NCBI GenBank assembly: GCA_018267365.1
Contig: JAFDYQ010000002.1
Location: 62,001-126,000 of the forward strand
DNA: 64,000 nt
DNA from: Bacteroidota bacterium
GTDB taxonomy: Bacteria; Bacteroidota; Bacteroidia; Chitinophagales; LD1
Reading direction: 5' to 3'
Shown one piece after another: positions 43,377 to 52,212 of this stretch. The notes beneath the pieces were generated by a model. The model did not search any database, was not told where the DNA came from, and saw nothing but the letters and a program-made list of their open reading frames with translations. Every line of letters begins with the position of its first letter. Position 1 is the first letter of the stretch. Position numbers and translations under genes: made by a program.

Positions 43377-44207
43377 ATGAATCGGGGCAAATATCTACTG
43401 CTTTTTATCATCAGCCTTTTATCGTTAGATTGTTTTTCACAGGTCACCTTTCCTACTAGCAGAGAGGTATATAACTTTTCGGTAGGAGACACTTTCATAT
43501 ACGAAATATATGATGGTGGGTGTGCTCCGCAAAGTTCGTATCAATGCACTCATGACTACTGGGTGACTGTGACCAGTAAATCATATTCACCAGACAGCGC
43601 TACAGTATATTATTCATATAATCATGGAGGATACTCCACTAGCTTCTCTCTACCTGACTCTTTTCCCAACCTTGACTCTGCTGTGATTTTGCCACCTTAT
43701 CCTACATATCTGACTAATAAAATTGATACCGCTTATATTGACACCTTACATTATTGTATCCCGACCTTCATCGCGCTGACAGAAAACAGGTATGGTCTCA
43801 GCGATTTCTTTAATACAACTTTTGCGGTAGGACTTGGGAAAGTCACTGATTACTATTTTCACGATCAGGGTAGCTCGCCTTATGGAGATTTCTCGCTTAG
43901 CTTAGTATATTATCACAAGGGAAATCTGATCTGTGGTAGCTATGATTCTACCAAGCTTGTATCCTCGCTTTCTGAGGTCGGGCGTGATCAGGATTTCTCC
44001 ATCTATCCTAATCCGTGTAGTGATAAACTAATGATAGTTGGGCCTGCCACAAAGTGGACTTATCATATTTATGATGCCTTAGGTTCGGCCTGCAAGAATG
44101 GAGACGCTAGCCCGATGGTCTCTGTCGGCGATTTGCCTACAGGAGCCTACCTTTTAAAGTTGGAGACCTCAAGCAGAATTGTGTTGCTCAGATTCTGTAA
44201 AGAGTAA
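43377..44207 (+). CDS. Secreted protein with T9SS sorting domain
   Basis: A 276-residue exported protein. The signal peptide ends D-C-F-S-Q. The mature region (about 20-200) is rich in Tyr, Ser and Asp and contains V-G-D-T-F-I-Y-E-I-Y, a start seen in several uncharacterised Bacteroidota secreted proteins. The last 70 residues are a type A T9SS sorting domain (I-Y-P-N-P-C-S-D-K-L, then Y-H-I-Y-D-A-L-G, then L-P-T-G-A-Y-L-L-K-L). A TAACTTTA element near 43352 may be a weak -7 box. The gene is A/T-richer than the ribosomal operon beside it. The role is unknown. Confidence 0.75.
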   Translation: MNRGKYLLLFIISLLSLDCFSQVTFPTSREVYNFSVGDTFIYEIYDGGCAPQSSYQCTHDYWVTVTSKSYSPDSATVYYSYNHGGYSTSFSLPDSFPNLDSAVILPPYPTYLTNKIDTAYIDTLHYCIPTFIALTENRYGLSDFFNTTFAVGLGKVTDYYFHDQGSSPYGDFSLSLVYYHKGNLICGSYDSTKLVSSLSEVGRDQDFSIYPNPCSDKLMIVGPATKWTYHIYDALGSACKNGDASPMVSVGDLPTGAYLLKLETSSRIVLLRFCKE

Positions 44208-44302
44208 TGCTTTGAGCCTAATGAAATACTCGCGACACAGAAATCTTAATTATCAAGGCTATCGGTTTAAGTACCCACTGTCGCATCATTAAAAGCAATC
44301 AA

Positions 44303-44536
44303 TCACCCTTCAAACAATCGCTCCTCATTCTGATAAATAAAACGCTGCCCCTGGCGGAAGTCTGAAGCTACACTTTTGGTCAGGTACTTGTGCCAGGCCG
44401 GCTCATTCTCTCCGCGCAGGTAGGCGAAGAGGGCCAGTGCATAGCCCCACTCCATCTGAGAAAGGTAACCCATATTGCTCCACTGCTTACCGTATTTATT
44501 GGTCTCAAACTGGAAGGCTGCGTTGATTTGTCTCAA
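44303..44536 (-). pseudogene. Truncated 3' gene fragment beside the RAYT element
   Basis: A 77-codon frame encoding a coherent C-terminal segment (A-F-Q-F-E-T-N-K-Y-G-K-Q-W-S-N-M-G-Y-L-S-Q-M-E-W-G-Y-A-L-A-L-F). It opens with no ATG and runs upstream straight into the REP hairpin at 44543-44575 (A-I-G-L-Y-L-R-Q encoded across the arm), where coherent sequence ends. This looks like the 3' end of a longer gene cut by the hairpin/RAYT unit. I cannot find its 5' part on the far side of the element. The original function is not recognised. Confidence 0.6.
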
Positions 44537-44542
44537 ATACAG

Positions 44543-44575
44543 ACCGATGCCATCGCTTTGAGCGATGGCATCGGT
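44543..44575 (+). repeat. REP-like hairpin upstream of RAYT
   Basis: Perfect inverted repeat: ACCGATGCCATCGCT, loop TTG, AGCGATGGCATCGGT (15-bp stem). The same stem recurs at 45232-45264. It lies 48 bp before the RAYT start codon. Confidence 0.9.
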
Positions 44576-44623
44576 AACTTCGGCAAACTTGCTTTATATA
44601 ACAAAGATATATCTTTACCTATC

Positions 44624-45220
44624 ATGGACGTCAATCAACCTTTGATAGAGAACTCATTCTACCATATTTACAATCGAGGCAATAACGGTGACAATATTTT
44701 TTACAAACGAGGCAATTATGATTATTTCCTAAAAAGCTATGATAAGCATCTAAGTGATTTTGTAGAAACTTATGCGTACTGCCTTTTACCTAATCACTTT
44801 CACTTGTTGATTAGGATTAAGCCATTCCTGTCATTTCCGAGGCAATCAGAGCAGCCCGAACTGATCGTCAGCGAGCAGTTCAGAAAATTCTTTATAGGAT
44901 ATTCGCAAGCTATTAATAAACAAGAGTCACGTAGCGGCAGCCTTTTCCAAAAACCATTCAAAAGAAAAGAAGTAGACCGGGAAGCTTACTTTTCACACCT
45001 CATTTATTATATCCATGCAAACCCGCAAAAACATGGTATTTGCAATGATTTCAAGCAGTATGAATACAGCTCATACGGTCGTATATTAATTGAAAAGCCG
45101 TCAAAGCTTTTCAAAAATGAAGTAATAGAATGGTTTGGTAGTAAGCAGCATTATATCGATTTCCATCATCAAAGCATGTTAAATCAAGAAAATGAAGACT
45201 GGGTCATTGAAGACTTGTAA
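44624..45220 (+). CDS. REP-associated tyrosine transposase (RAYT, Y1/HUH family)
   Basis: A 198-residue HUH single-strand transposase of the IS200/REP type. The N-terminal S-F-Y-H-I-Y-N-R-G, the metal-binding H-F-H at 58-60 in P-N-H-F-H-L-L-I-R, and the catalytic Tyr (Y129, or Y128) in Y-Y-I-H-A-N-P are all present. Such enzymes recognise REP hairpins and can mobilise them. The frame is open back to 44390, but the ATG at 44624 starts the domain. Hairpins with identical 15-bp stems lie on both sides, and no terminal direct repeats or passenger genes are seen, so it is a minimal single-gene element. The enzyme appears intact. Confidence 0.9.
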   Translation: MDVNQPLIENSFYHIYNRGNNGDNIFYKRGNYDYFLKSYDKHLSDFVETYAYCLLPNHFHLLIRIKPFLSFPRQSEQPELIVSEQFRKFFIGYSQAINKQESRSGSLFQKPFKRKEVDREAYFSHLIYYIHANPQKHGICNDFKQYEYSSYGRILIEKPSKLFKNEVIEWFGSKQHYIDFHHQSMLNQENEDWVIEDL

Positions 45221-45231
45221 CTACCTGGGCT

Positions 45232-45264
45232 ACCGATGCCATCGCTGAGAGCGATGGCATCGGT
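45232..45264 (+). repeat. REP-like hairpin downstream of RAYT
   Basis: ACCGATGCCATCGCT, loop GAG, AGCGATGGCATCGGT. The 15-bp stem is identical to the upstream copy (44543-44575) and only the loop differs. It starts 12 bp after the RAYT stop. Confidence 0.9.
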
Positions 45265-45302
45265 AAAGCTAATAAGTCATTATATTAGCTGCTTATCCAT
45301 TC

Positions 45303-46238
45303 ATGAATTCTATAAAAATGAGGATTATGAAATCCATTACATTCGTCCTTATCTTTCTTTCATCATCTATTTTTGCACAAAGCTTTCATTTATCTGAGCC
45401 AGATAGCCTGCGTCAAGAAGGCGACGTCAAGGAGGCTATCGCAGCTTTCCGTCAGAAATACACTGCTCGGGAATTAACCTTTGATGGTCTGTATAATTAT
45501 GCCTGTGCCTTGGTGGTAGACGGTCAGTCAGATTCCGCATTCCGATATCTAGATAGCCTTTACGGGCGTAGTAGCTCCCCAGAACCTGCTTTGTTTGGCG
45601 ATCCTGACTTTATTACGTTGCGAAATGATAAACGCTGGGGCTTGCTTGAAAGCCAGCTAATAGACCGAATCCAAACTCAGTCTGGCCATGCCTATAAAGA
45701 TGTGGAATATGCTCGCAAACTCTGGCTTATGATGGCGTGGGATCAGGCTTACTACGACTGTTTGCACATAGCACAGAAAAAGATCGGCATGGCCTCTCCT
45801 GTGGTTAAGGCATTATGGGACCTGAAAAACCGGATCAATAGTGAAAATCAAAAGCAATTGGAGGAACTGATCGCCGCGAAAGGATGGCCTCGAATATCAC
45901 AGGTGGGTGAGCGGGCTGCGACCGGTGCCTTCCTGATTATCCAGCACGCCGATACTGATAAACAAAAGAAGTACATACCCGTGCTAGAGAAACTATGTAA
46001 AGAAAGTGAAGCTAGCTTGTCAGACTATGCCCTGATGTATGACCGAATACTAATTCATGAGCAAAAGCCTCAAAAATATGGTTCACAAGTAAAGTATAAT
46101 GAACAAACCGAGAAATATGAATTATATCCGCTGCTGGATGAAAACAAGGTAGATGAATGGCGCAAAGATGTAGGACTGCGTCCACTAGCCGAATACCTTT
46201 CTATTTGGGGCATTAAGTTTGAACCACACACTAAGTAA
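45303..46238 (+). CDS. DUF6624-like exported protein
   Basis: A 311-residue protein. Three in-frame Met codons (45303, 45318, 45327) precede a signal peptide ending I-F-A-Q; the third would give the usual leader length. Residues about 30-110 look like TPR-type helices (Q-E-G-D-V-K-E-A-I-A-A-F, then N-Y-A-C-A-L). The C-terminal half carries phrases of the DUF6624 type: A-F-L-I-I-Q-H-A-D, Y-I-P-V-L, Y-D-R-I-L and a late Q-K-Y-G-S-Q with V-D-E-W-R. No enzyme activity is known for this family. It lies beside the RAYT element and shares its A/T-rich character. Confidence 0.7.
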   Translation: MNSIKMRIMKSITFVLIFLSSSIFAQSFHLSEPDSLRQEGDVKEAIAAFRQKYTARELTFDGLYNYACALVVDGQSDSAFRYLDSLYGRSSSPEPALFGDPDFITLRNDKRWGLLESQLIDRIQTQSGHAYKDVEYARKLWLMMAWDQAYYDCLHIAQKKIGMASPVVKALWDLKNRINSENQKQLEELIAAKGWPRISQVGERAATGAFLIIQHADTDKQKKYIPVLEKLCKESEASLSDYALMYDRILIHEQKPQKYGSQVKYNEQTEKYELYPLLDENKVDEWRKDVGLRPLAEYLSIWGIKFEPHTK

Positions 46239-46398
46239 TAGATGTATAAGATTAAATGGCATCTTAAAGCAGGCTTCCCGAAAACCAATTGAGTGTGTTT
46301 TCCAGAATCCAATCTTAAGCTGCTATAAACTTTATTAGGCAATATTACATGATATGAGAAACTATCCCACCGGTTCAAGCGTCCTCGCTTAAACCTAT

Positions 46399-46893
46399 TC
46401 ATCCCTTATAAGCCGTCAGCCTGGGCAGCCATCTCGGCACATTCGCCTTGTACCGCACATAGTCAGCGCCAAAGCGCTTCTCCATGCTCGGTTCTTCTCT
46501 GAAAATAAAGTACATAGTATTCATAAAGAAAAACCAGATCGTCCAGCACAGCACGCCTGTTGCATTCAGGTACAGCGCCTCGCCCAGCAGGATAAACAGC
46601 ACTCCTGTGATCATCGGATTGCGTGTATAGCGGAATGGCCCATAGATCACCAGTTTTTGTGTCGGCTGCCACGGCGCCAGTGTGCCATAGGCCATCTTCC
46701 AGAAAAGGTATACAGGTATTGCCCACAGGATCAGCCCGAGCGCAAAGATGCCCGCCCCAGCATACCTCAGCGCATCACTATCCGGGAATGGTTTACTATC
46801 GATATGAGATAGTGCAAAAGGTATCACGATGCAAACGATACCCGGCAGGATCAGTATATCGCGTAGGTGCAGCCAGATGGACGGAGCTTTCAT
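46399..46893 (-). CDS. Isoprenylcysteine/phospholipid methyltransferase-like membrane protein
   Basis: A 164-residue membrane protein with about four hydrophobic segments. The C-terminal half shows Y-G-P-F-R-Y-T-R-N-P-M-I-T-G-V, the shared SAM-binding signature of the ICMT/PEMT family, followed by a second hallmark E-E-P-S-M-E-K-R-F-G-A-D-Y-V-R-Y-K and the final V-P-R-W-L-P. In bacteria the acceptor of these methyltransferases is usually unknown. It may be co-transcribed with the M19-like gene upstream on the same strand (gap 66 bp). Confidence 0.82.
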   Translation of the reverse strand: MKAPSIWLHLRDILILPGIVCIVIPFALSHIDSKPFPDSDALRYAGAGIFALGLILWAIPVYLFWKMAYGTLAPWQPTQKLVIYGPFRYTRNPMITGVLFILLGEALYLNATGVLCWTIWFFFMNTMYFIFREEPSMEKRFGADYVRYKANVPRWLPRLTAYKG

Positions 46894-46959
46894 TTTACAG
46901 TTTATGGATGACCAAAATTATCTTTTCTTATTGCTTCAAAGATGGACGCCTGAACCTTA

Positions 46960-48531
46960 TCACTTTAAAGAACCTTTCCTCCCCTCACACTTCTCCCACA
47001 TCTGCACGAAGTACTCTGCCGAACTCATAAAGCCCTTCATCTCCCGGGTGCTCATACCTGCGAAGGGCCAGGAGCGCACATAGTCTGCCAGCAGGCCATA
47101 GTGTGCCATGCCGACAGTATTGATGTCCCAGGTGCGGTTGCCCGTCTTGCAGCGCGTGAAGGCATTATCATATAGCACCCTGATCGTAGTATCCCGCATC
47201 GGCTGCGCAGAGAAGCCGCCCACATCAGTGCCGATGGCCATATGGTAGTCACCCACCAGGCCAGCTACAGTGTGATAGGTCTGTACGAAGTCGCTCGCAT
47301 TGACACCGTGGCCTACGCCTATCATCCCTCCTACCTTTTTGATCTGCGTGTACTGTGCCCGTGTTCGGCCATTCTCGGTATGAGAGATGCTGCGCGGCTC
47401 GTTGTGGCCGCTATTGACAGGATAGTCGGCTGCGACCGCCATAGAGAGCACCTCATTGGTCATCTTCTCGCTCATATGATCTACATCTATCATGTAGCCC
47501 TTCTGCATCATATACCTGATGGCAAACCTGCCGCGTTCCGTCAGCCCCTGCGCATTGCGATGGCCATAGCCAGTCAGCGTGTCCCAGATGGTATAGTTTG
47601 CCTTCTTCGCGGGGTTCACATTCTTCGGCATCAGCAGCGGCATGAAGGCCTTGGCTATGGCTGGCAGCCCCGCGCCGGGATGCTCCAGGTGAAAAGTGAT
47701 CCCGCTCGTATCACTACGCACCTGTTCCATTTTCCACTCTGAGCCTGTAGCAAATTTATTGGCCACATTCAAAGTCTTATTAAACACCGCCGTACCGCCA
47801 AAGACTGTATTATTCAGATGCACGGGAAAAATGTAACGTACACCCAGCGCGTAGAGCTTATCCAGCTCTGCCTGTATCTGGGCCTCAGTAGGCGCAGGTG
47901 CGAAAGTGGCTTTGCCGTAGTGGTCTTGCGGGCTGTAGAAGTTTCCGATGTTATCCATCTCACTTCCTATGATCACGGCTAGCTTGCCACCGGCCACTAT
48001 GCGGCGCACATCACCCGGCGCATACGCCACCTCCATAAAGTCCGAGTGAGCCACGAGATCCTTGATACCCTGCACACAGTCCAGCAGTACCTGTTCATCA
48101 TCATAGGGACCGTGCCCCTTGGAGGCATAGGCTATGGTGTGGCTGCTCACCGCCAGTGCTACCATGATGTTCAGCCCGCCCTCATGCGCGCGCCTGATCC
48201 AGTCTACCCACATCTGCTGATGCAGGATAGAGCACCACGCAGGCCAGCTGGCAAAGTCAGGGTAACCCTTTTTGCTATCGCGCCAAGTGGGGCAGTTCTG
48301 CTGCTCCGTCTGAGCCGCTAGCATACTGCGCACAAGGTTCGTGCTATGGTCATGGCGGCAATCACCCAGTGCTACTGAAATATCTCCATACGGCGCGCCA
48401 TAAAACAACTCTCTGCCATAAGCAAGATCGCCACGCGGATGCGCGTGCATATCTACAAAGCCTGTGATGGGCTGTGCCCTTACGCCAGACCACACTAAGA
48501 GTGAAATGAAAAGACAATAAGCGTATCTCAT
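46960..48531 (-). CDS. Secreted metal-dependent hydrolase, M19 dipeptidase-like
   Basis: A 523-residue exported enzyme with a signal peptide ending V-R-A-Q. The mature protein starts with F-V-D-M-H-A-H-P (metal-binding H-x-H at residues 29 and 31), as in the amidohydrolase/renal dipeptidase superfamily. Later motifs V-D-H-M-S, V-N-S-G-H-N and I-G-T-D-V-G-G fit the remaining metal ligands and the catalytic Asp. The length exceeds typical M19 dipeptidases (about 350-400) because of insertions (about 60-130 and 270-310). Zinc-dependent dipeptidase or related hydrolase activity in the periplasm is likely; the substrate is not certain. Confidence 0.75.
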   Translation of the reverse strand: MRYAYCLFISLLVWSGVRAQPITGFVDMHAHPRGDLAYGRELFYGAPYGDISVALGDCRHDHSTNLVRSMLAAQTEQQNCPTWRDSKKGYPDFASWPAWCSILHQQMWVDWIRRAHEGGLNIMVALAVSSHTIAYASKGHGPYDDEQVLLDCVQGIKDLVAHSDFMEVAYAPGDVRRIVAGGKLAVIIGSEMDNIGNFYSPQDHYGKATFAPAPTEAQIQAELDKLYALGVRYIFPVHLNNTVFGGTAVFNKTLNVANKFATGSEWKMEQVRSDTSGITFHLEHPGAGLPAIAKAFMPLLMPKNVNPAKKANYTIWDTLTGYGHRNAQGLTERGRFAIRYMMQKGYMIDVDHMSEKMTNEVLSMAVAADYPVNSGHNEPRSISHTENGRTRAQYTQIKKVGGMIGVGHGVNASDFVQTYHTVAGLVGDYHMAIGTDVGGFSAQPMRDTTIRVLYDNAFTRCKTGNRTWDINTVGMAHYGLLADYVRSWPFAGMSTREMKGFMSSAEYFVQMWEKCEGRKGSLK

Positions 48532-48604
48532 AAAACAGGTATGAAGTAAATGACCAGATTTTATCCCACAGCGGGAAATGTATTCAATGTGCTTCGTGCT
48601 ATTT

Positions 48605-50230
48605 CTACTGAGAATCCCGGTCGGCCTCTATCAGGTATATCTTTTCGCAAACGGCATCGCGCGTGGCAGGATCCAGAAATGTGCTGGTCAGCGATGAAAC
48701 TTTATAGGCCAGCCTGGCATCGACTACCCTCAGATGCACACCAGCCCGCTGCAAGTCTTTGAGCCCATTCTCATTGGTCTCTGCTATTAGTTTACTCTTT
48801 CCCGTCAGCTGTTTTTTAAAGCTATCGCTATCCCAAAGATCCTGCGGCGGCGCCTGCTGCGCATAGAAGACATCCTCATAGCCGGCCAGGTACTGATACG
48901 TAACATACTCTGTATCGGGACCTGTATGCGCCCGGGCATATCTGCCAAAATCACTACCGGGCTGGTATCTCATGATAGCAGGAAAGTAAAAGGCACTCAT
49001 GAGCAGATTGAAAACAATAATGATAGCTGCCGAAGTGCGAATAAGAAAATCGCTACCGCCTGACCGCAAGGCAAAAACAATCGCCCCGCCAAATACCACT
49101 ACCAGACTAATCATAGATATAGTATCCGTGCCCTTGAAACAATATTGCAATATTACCGCCACGATTACTATTGCCACCAGCATGAGTAGTTGTAGCACTG
49201 ACAGGCTTTTAAAAAACACTGTCCTCCTGTCCAGGCGCTCATAGAAACCCGCTGCCATCACTGCCCCCAGCGGATAGACTACAAAGCTATAGTGCGGCAG
49301 CTGATAGTGAGACAGCATCAGTGCCATGAGCACCAGCGTGAAGCCGCTCACGGAGGCGTACTCTCTCATACTGCCTCTATCTCTGACTATAGCGATCAAA
49401 GCTGATATCCACCCCCCCAGCAGGAATAGTGTCCAGGGCATAAAAGCCCATGCTGTACTGTGAAGGAGAAAGAAAGTATCAGGATGATTGTTCCACTCGC
49501 TCTCGCCCGTGATGCGGCCAAAGCTCTGCGTCCAGTAGTAGAAGCGCAGGCCCTGCGCCCCAAACTGCTCGTAGAGTCCGATACACATAGGCACCAGCAT
49601 AAGAGCGGTCAGGCCTATGCCTGCCAGCACTCCCGGTTTCAGGAGGGTGCGCCACTTGCCCTTGATCAGTGCATGAGGTAGTAGCGCTGCTCCCACAGCT
49701 ATCAGGCCTATCGGCCCTTTGGACAGGAGCGCCAGTCCTACGCCTGCACAGCCCCACATCAGATCACGTAGCTTATTGTTCTCGGTATAGGCGGCCAGCC
49801 GCCATATGGCAAAAATGACGGAACCCATCAGCAGCGTATCTGTCCGTACGTCATTAGTGATCAGAAAGAGTGCCTGTGTAGTAGCCAGCATGAGCGCTGC
49901 CAGCACAGCAGTCTGCCGGGTGTAAAACAATAGTGCGAAGCGATAGGTCGAGTAAATACCCAGTATAGCAAACATCACTGAAGGCAGCTTGTACGCAAAA
50001 GTACCGATGCCAAAAAGATAAAAACTCAATGAGCTGAGCCAGAAGAGCAGCGGCGGCTTATCCAGATAGTCACGGCCCAGCGCATGTACCTGAAGGAAAC
50101 TCTTAGAGCGCAGCATCTCCAGGCTGATCTCTGCATACTGTGCTGCATCTACTGCCATCACATCTACGCACATGCCTACTGCATACACAGCCAGTATCAC
50201 CGCTCCTATGATGTATGACTTAACCTGCAT
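48605..50230 (-). CDS. ArnT/PMT-type glycosyltransferase (GT39 family-like)
   Basis: A 541-residue membrane enzyme with about eleven hydrophobic segments and a C-terminal periplasmic domain. It has V-D-A-A-Q-Y-A-E-I-S after the first membrane segment (catalytic Asp position), then Y-L-D-K-P-P-L-L-F-W, the K-P-P motif typical of ArnT/PMT-type transferases, and Y-K-L-P-S-V. Such enzymes transfer sugars from polyprenyl phosphate to lipid A or proteins; which applies here is unknown. A GTG start at 50263 would fall inside the terminator hairpin of the upstream OmpA gene, so the ATG at 50230 is chosen. Confidence 0.85.
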   Translation of the reverse strand: MQVKSYIIGAVILAVYAVGMCVDVMAVDAAQYAEISLEMLRSKSFLQVHALGRDYLDKPPLLFWLSSLSFYLFGIGTFAYKLPSVMFAILGIYSTYRFALLFYTRQTAVLAALMLATTQALFLITNDVRTDTLLMGSVIFAIWRLAAYTENNKLRDLMWGCAGVGLALLSKGPIGLIAVGAALLPHALIKGKWRTLLKPGVLAGIGLTALMLVPMCIGLYEQFGAQGLRFYYWTQSFGRITGESEWNNHPDTFFLLHSTAWAFMPWTLFLLGGWISALIAIVRDRGSMREYASVSGFTLVLMALMLSHYQLPHYSFVVYPLGAVMAAGFYERLDRRTVFFKSLSVLQLLMLVAIVIVAVILQYCFKGTDTISMISLVVVFGGAIVFALRSGGSDFLIRTSAAIIIVFNLLMSAFYFPAIMRYQPGSDFGRYARAHTGPDTEYVTYQYLAGYEDVFYAQQAPPQDLWDSDSFKKQLTGKSKLIAETNENGLKDLQRAGVHLRVVDARLAYKVSSLTSTFLDPATRDAVCEKIYLIEADRDSQ

Positions 50231-50245
50231 TGAATAGATCAAAGA

Positions 50246-50273
50246 AACAAAAAAGACCCGCACATGGCGGGTC
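50246..50273 (-). terminator. Terminator after OmpA lipoprotein gene 1
   Basis: Minus strand: GACCCGC, loop CATGT, GCGGGTC, then TTTTTTG. It separates the OmpA gene from the glycosyltransferase. Confidence 0.85.
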
Positions 50274-50294
50274 TTCCTTAGTAGTATATCCTAT

Positions 50295-51140
50295 TTATTT
50301 CTTGATCAGGAGCTTCATGTAGTCATCCAGTTGAGGCATGATCACGATGGTCACGCGGCGGTTCTCGGCGCGGTGTGCAGGGGTATCATTAGGACCGGCA
50401 GGCTGGTACTCACCACGACCTGCGGCTGTCATGCGCTCAGGCTTGATACCGTATTGCTTCTGCAGTATGCGTACTACTGCACTGGCGCGGCGGATACTCA
50501 GGTCCCAGTTGTCCTGGATAGAGGCGCTGTGTATCGGCTTATTATCCGTATGGCCCTCTATCATAAAGTTCATATCAGGATATGCCAGCAGTATCTTTGC
50601 TACCTTACCCACTACATCCTTTGCATGAGGAGTCAGGTCAGCACTCCCGCTGTGGAAGAACATATGATCGGTCAGATCGATATAGAGGTTGCCCTTGTCA
50701 GATGATACAGTGATATCCGTATCGCTTTCGCCGCCTATCGAGCTTTTCAGGTTGCTGATCAGGTTGGCCTTCATAGATTCCGGAGAGAGACCGGCTGCGC
50801 TGATCTGTTGCAGAGATTGGTTTACAGTCTCCGCCTGCGCCGGTGTGATCACAGACATATCTTTCAGCATATTGACCAGCTGGCCTCCTGCCTTTGCTTC
50901 TTTCTCTGCCGCCTTAGCTTCAGTCACCATACTGTCCACAGTGCCTTGTAGCTCTTTTACCTGGTCGTTTAGCTTTTTGATGGCTACTGCGCTTTTAGCT
51001 TGCTTAGCCTCGCAGTCTGTCTGGCTGTTTTGAGCCATCTTGAGTGTCTGATCCAGTTCATTATACTTCTTCTTGGTCACGCAGGCGCTCAGCGTGGCAG
51101 CGATAGCGATCAGGATGATAGCGAGTCGAGTTATTCTCAT
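50295..51140 (-). CDS. OmpA-family lipoprotein, copy 1
   Basis: A 281-residue outer-membrane lipoprotein that probably anchors the envelope to peptidoglycan. Lipobox L-S-A-C (Cys20) is followed by V-T-K-K-K-Y-N-E-L-D, then a coiled-coil-like helix (about 40-110), a small globular segment (about 120-165) and a C-terminal OmpA domain (about 165-281) with M-F-F-H-S-G-S-A-D-L, I-E-G-H-T-D-N and R-R-V-T-I-V. The frame is open to 51263, but the ATG at 51140 starts the lipoprotein signal. It is a paralogue of the next upstream gene; both begin C-V-T-K-K-K-Y after the lipobox. Confidence 0.88.
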   Translation of the reverse strand: MRITRLAIILIAIAATLSACVTKKKYNELDQTLKMAQNSQTDCEAKQAKSAVAIKKLNDQVKELQGTVDSMVTEAKAAEKEAKAGGQLVNMLKDMSVITPAQAETVNQSLQQISAAGLSPESMKANLISNLKSSIGGESDTDITVSSDKGNLYIDLTDHMFFHSGSADLTPHAKDVVGKVAKILLAYPDMNFMIEGHTDNKPIHSASIQDNWDLSIRRASAVVRILQKQYGIKPERMTAAGRGEYQPAGPNDTPAHRAENRRVTIVIMPQLDDYMKLLIKK

Positions 51141-51339
51141 GTGATGCTTGGGTTGAGTGGGTTGATTTTTGTCACCGTAAACGTATATGGATATGCTGAC
51201 ATATCGGAAATAGTTTATACCCATGGGCTTACGGAGTATGGCTAGTATACTATGCAGTATCACGCCCGGTGTGGCCCAAAATAGAAACAGGTCCTGACTT
51301 TCGCCAAGACCCGTCCCTAAAACCCAATTTATGAAATCT

Positions 51340-52212
51340 TTACTTCCTCACCAGCAGCTTAAAGAATTGATCCAGCTGCGGCAGGATGACTATACGTGTT
51401 CTTCTATTGTGCGCCCTACCATCTGCCGTATCGTTTGTATCTACGGGCAGGTACTGGCTGCGGCCTGCGGCAGTCATACGTGATGCCGCTATACCATATT
51501 GTTTCTGCAGTATGCGCACTATGGCAGTAGCCCTCCGGACACTCAGGTCCCAGTTGTCCTCTACGCATTCCGTATGAATCGCTACAGAGTCGGTATGTCC
51601 CTCCACCATAAATTCGATATCCGGTTGCGCATTGAGCACTTTGGCTACTTTGCCCAGCACTACTTTCGCATTTTCTGTCACAGTAGATCTGCCGCTATTG
51701 AATAGCATCTTGTCGGAGATATCAATATAAACGGCGCTTTTGTCTACTTTGATATCTATATCCTTATCGTTCAGGTTGCCTATCGCCCCCTTCAGGTTCA
51801 TGACGAGCGCCATATTGAGGCTATCCTTGCGGGCCATAGCTGACTGCAATCCCTGTATGTAGTTGTCCTTTTCGCCCATGGCCTGCAGCGTCTGCTTCAC
51901 ACTTTCTGCCTGCTTATTGCTTAGCACAGACATATCCTGCAGTGTATTGAGCACTTGGGCATTGTTCTTTCTGGCATCTTCCAGCTGCTTCTTCAGGTCA
52001 TCTATCTGCGTCTGCAGATAGCCATTTTGAGTATTGAGCTTGTCATTAGCTTCTTTGCTGGCGGCCAGCTTAGTATCGCAATCTGTTTTGGCAAATTCCA
52101 TCTGCTTGTATTGCGCATCCAGAGCACTGTATTTCTTTTTGGTCACACAGCCGCTCATAGCCAGGGCTACGAATACAGCTATAGATAAAACGCGTACTGG
52201 ACTGGTGGTCAT
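51340..52212 (-). CDS. OmpA-family lipoprotein, copy 2
   Basis: A 290-residue lipoprotein with lipobox M-S-G-C followed by V-T-K-K-K-Y-S-A-L-D, a long coiled-coil-like helix (about 35-110) and a C-terminal OmpA domain with M-L-F-N-S-G-R-S-T-V, V-E-G-H-T-D-S and R-R-T-R-I-V. It matches its downstream neighbour along its whole length, so the pair arose by duplication. The ATG at 52212 gives a normal lipoprotein signal; the longer frame to 52248 does not. The spacer to the next copy is 199 bp, so each may have its own promoter. Confidence 0.88.
   Translation of the reverse strand: MTTSPVRVLSIAVFVALAMSGCVTKKKYSALDAQYKQMEFAKTDCDTKLAASKEANDKLNTQNGYLQTQIDDLKKQLEDARKNNAQVLNTLQDMSVLSNKQAESVKQTLQAMGEKDNYIQGLQSAMARKDSLNMALVMNLKGAIGNLNDKDIDIKVDKSAVYIDISDKMLFNSGRSTVTENAKVVLGKVAKVLNAQPDIEFMVEGHTDSVAIHTECVEDNWDLSVRRATAIVRILQKQYGIAASRMTAAGRSQYLPVDTNDTADGRAHNRRTRIVILPQLDQFFKLLVRK

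Noticed and set aside
50231-50263. GTG-started extension of the GT39-like gene
   Set aside because: It lies inside the terminator hairpin of the OmpA gene.
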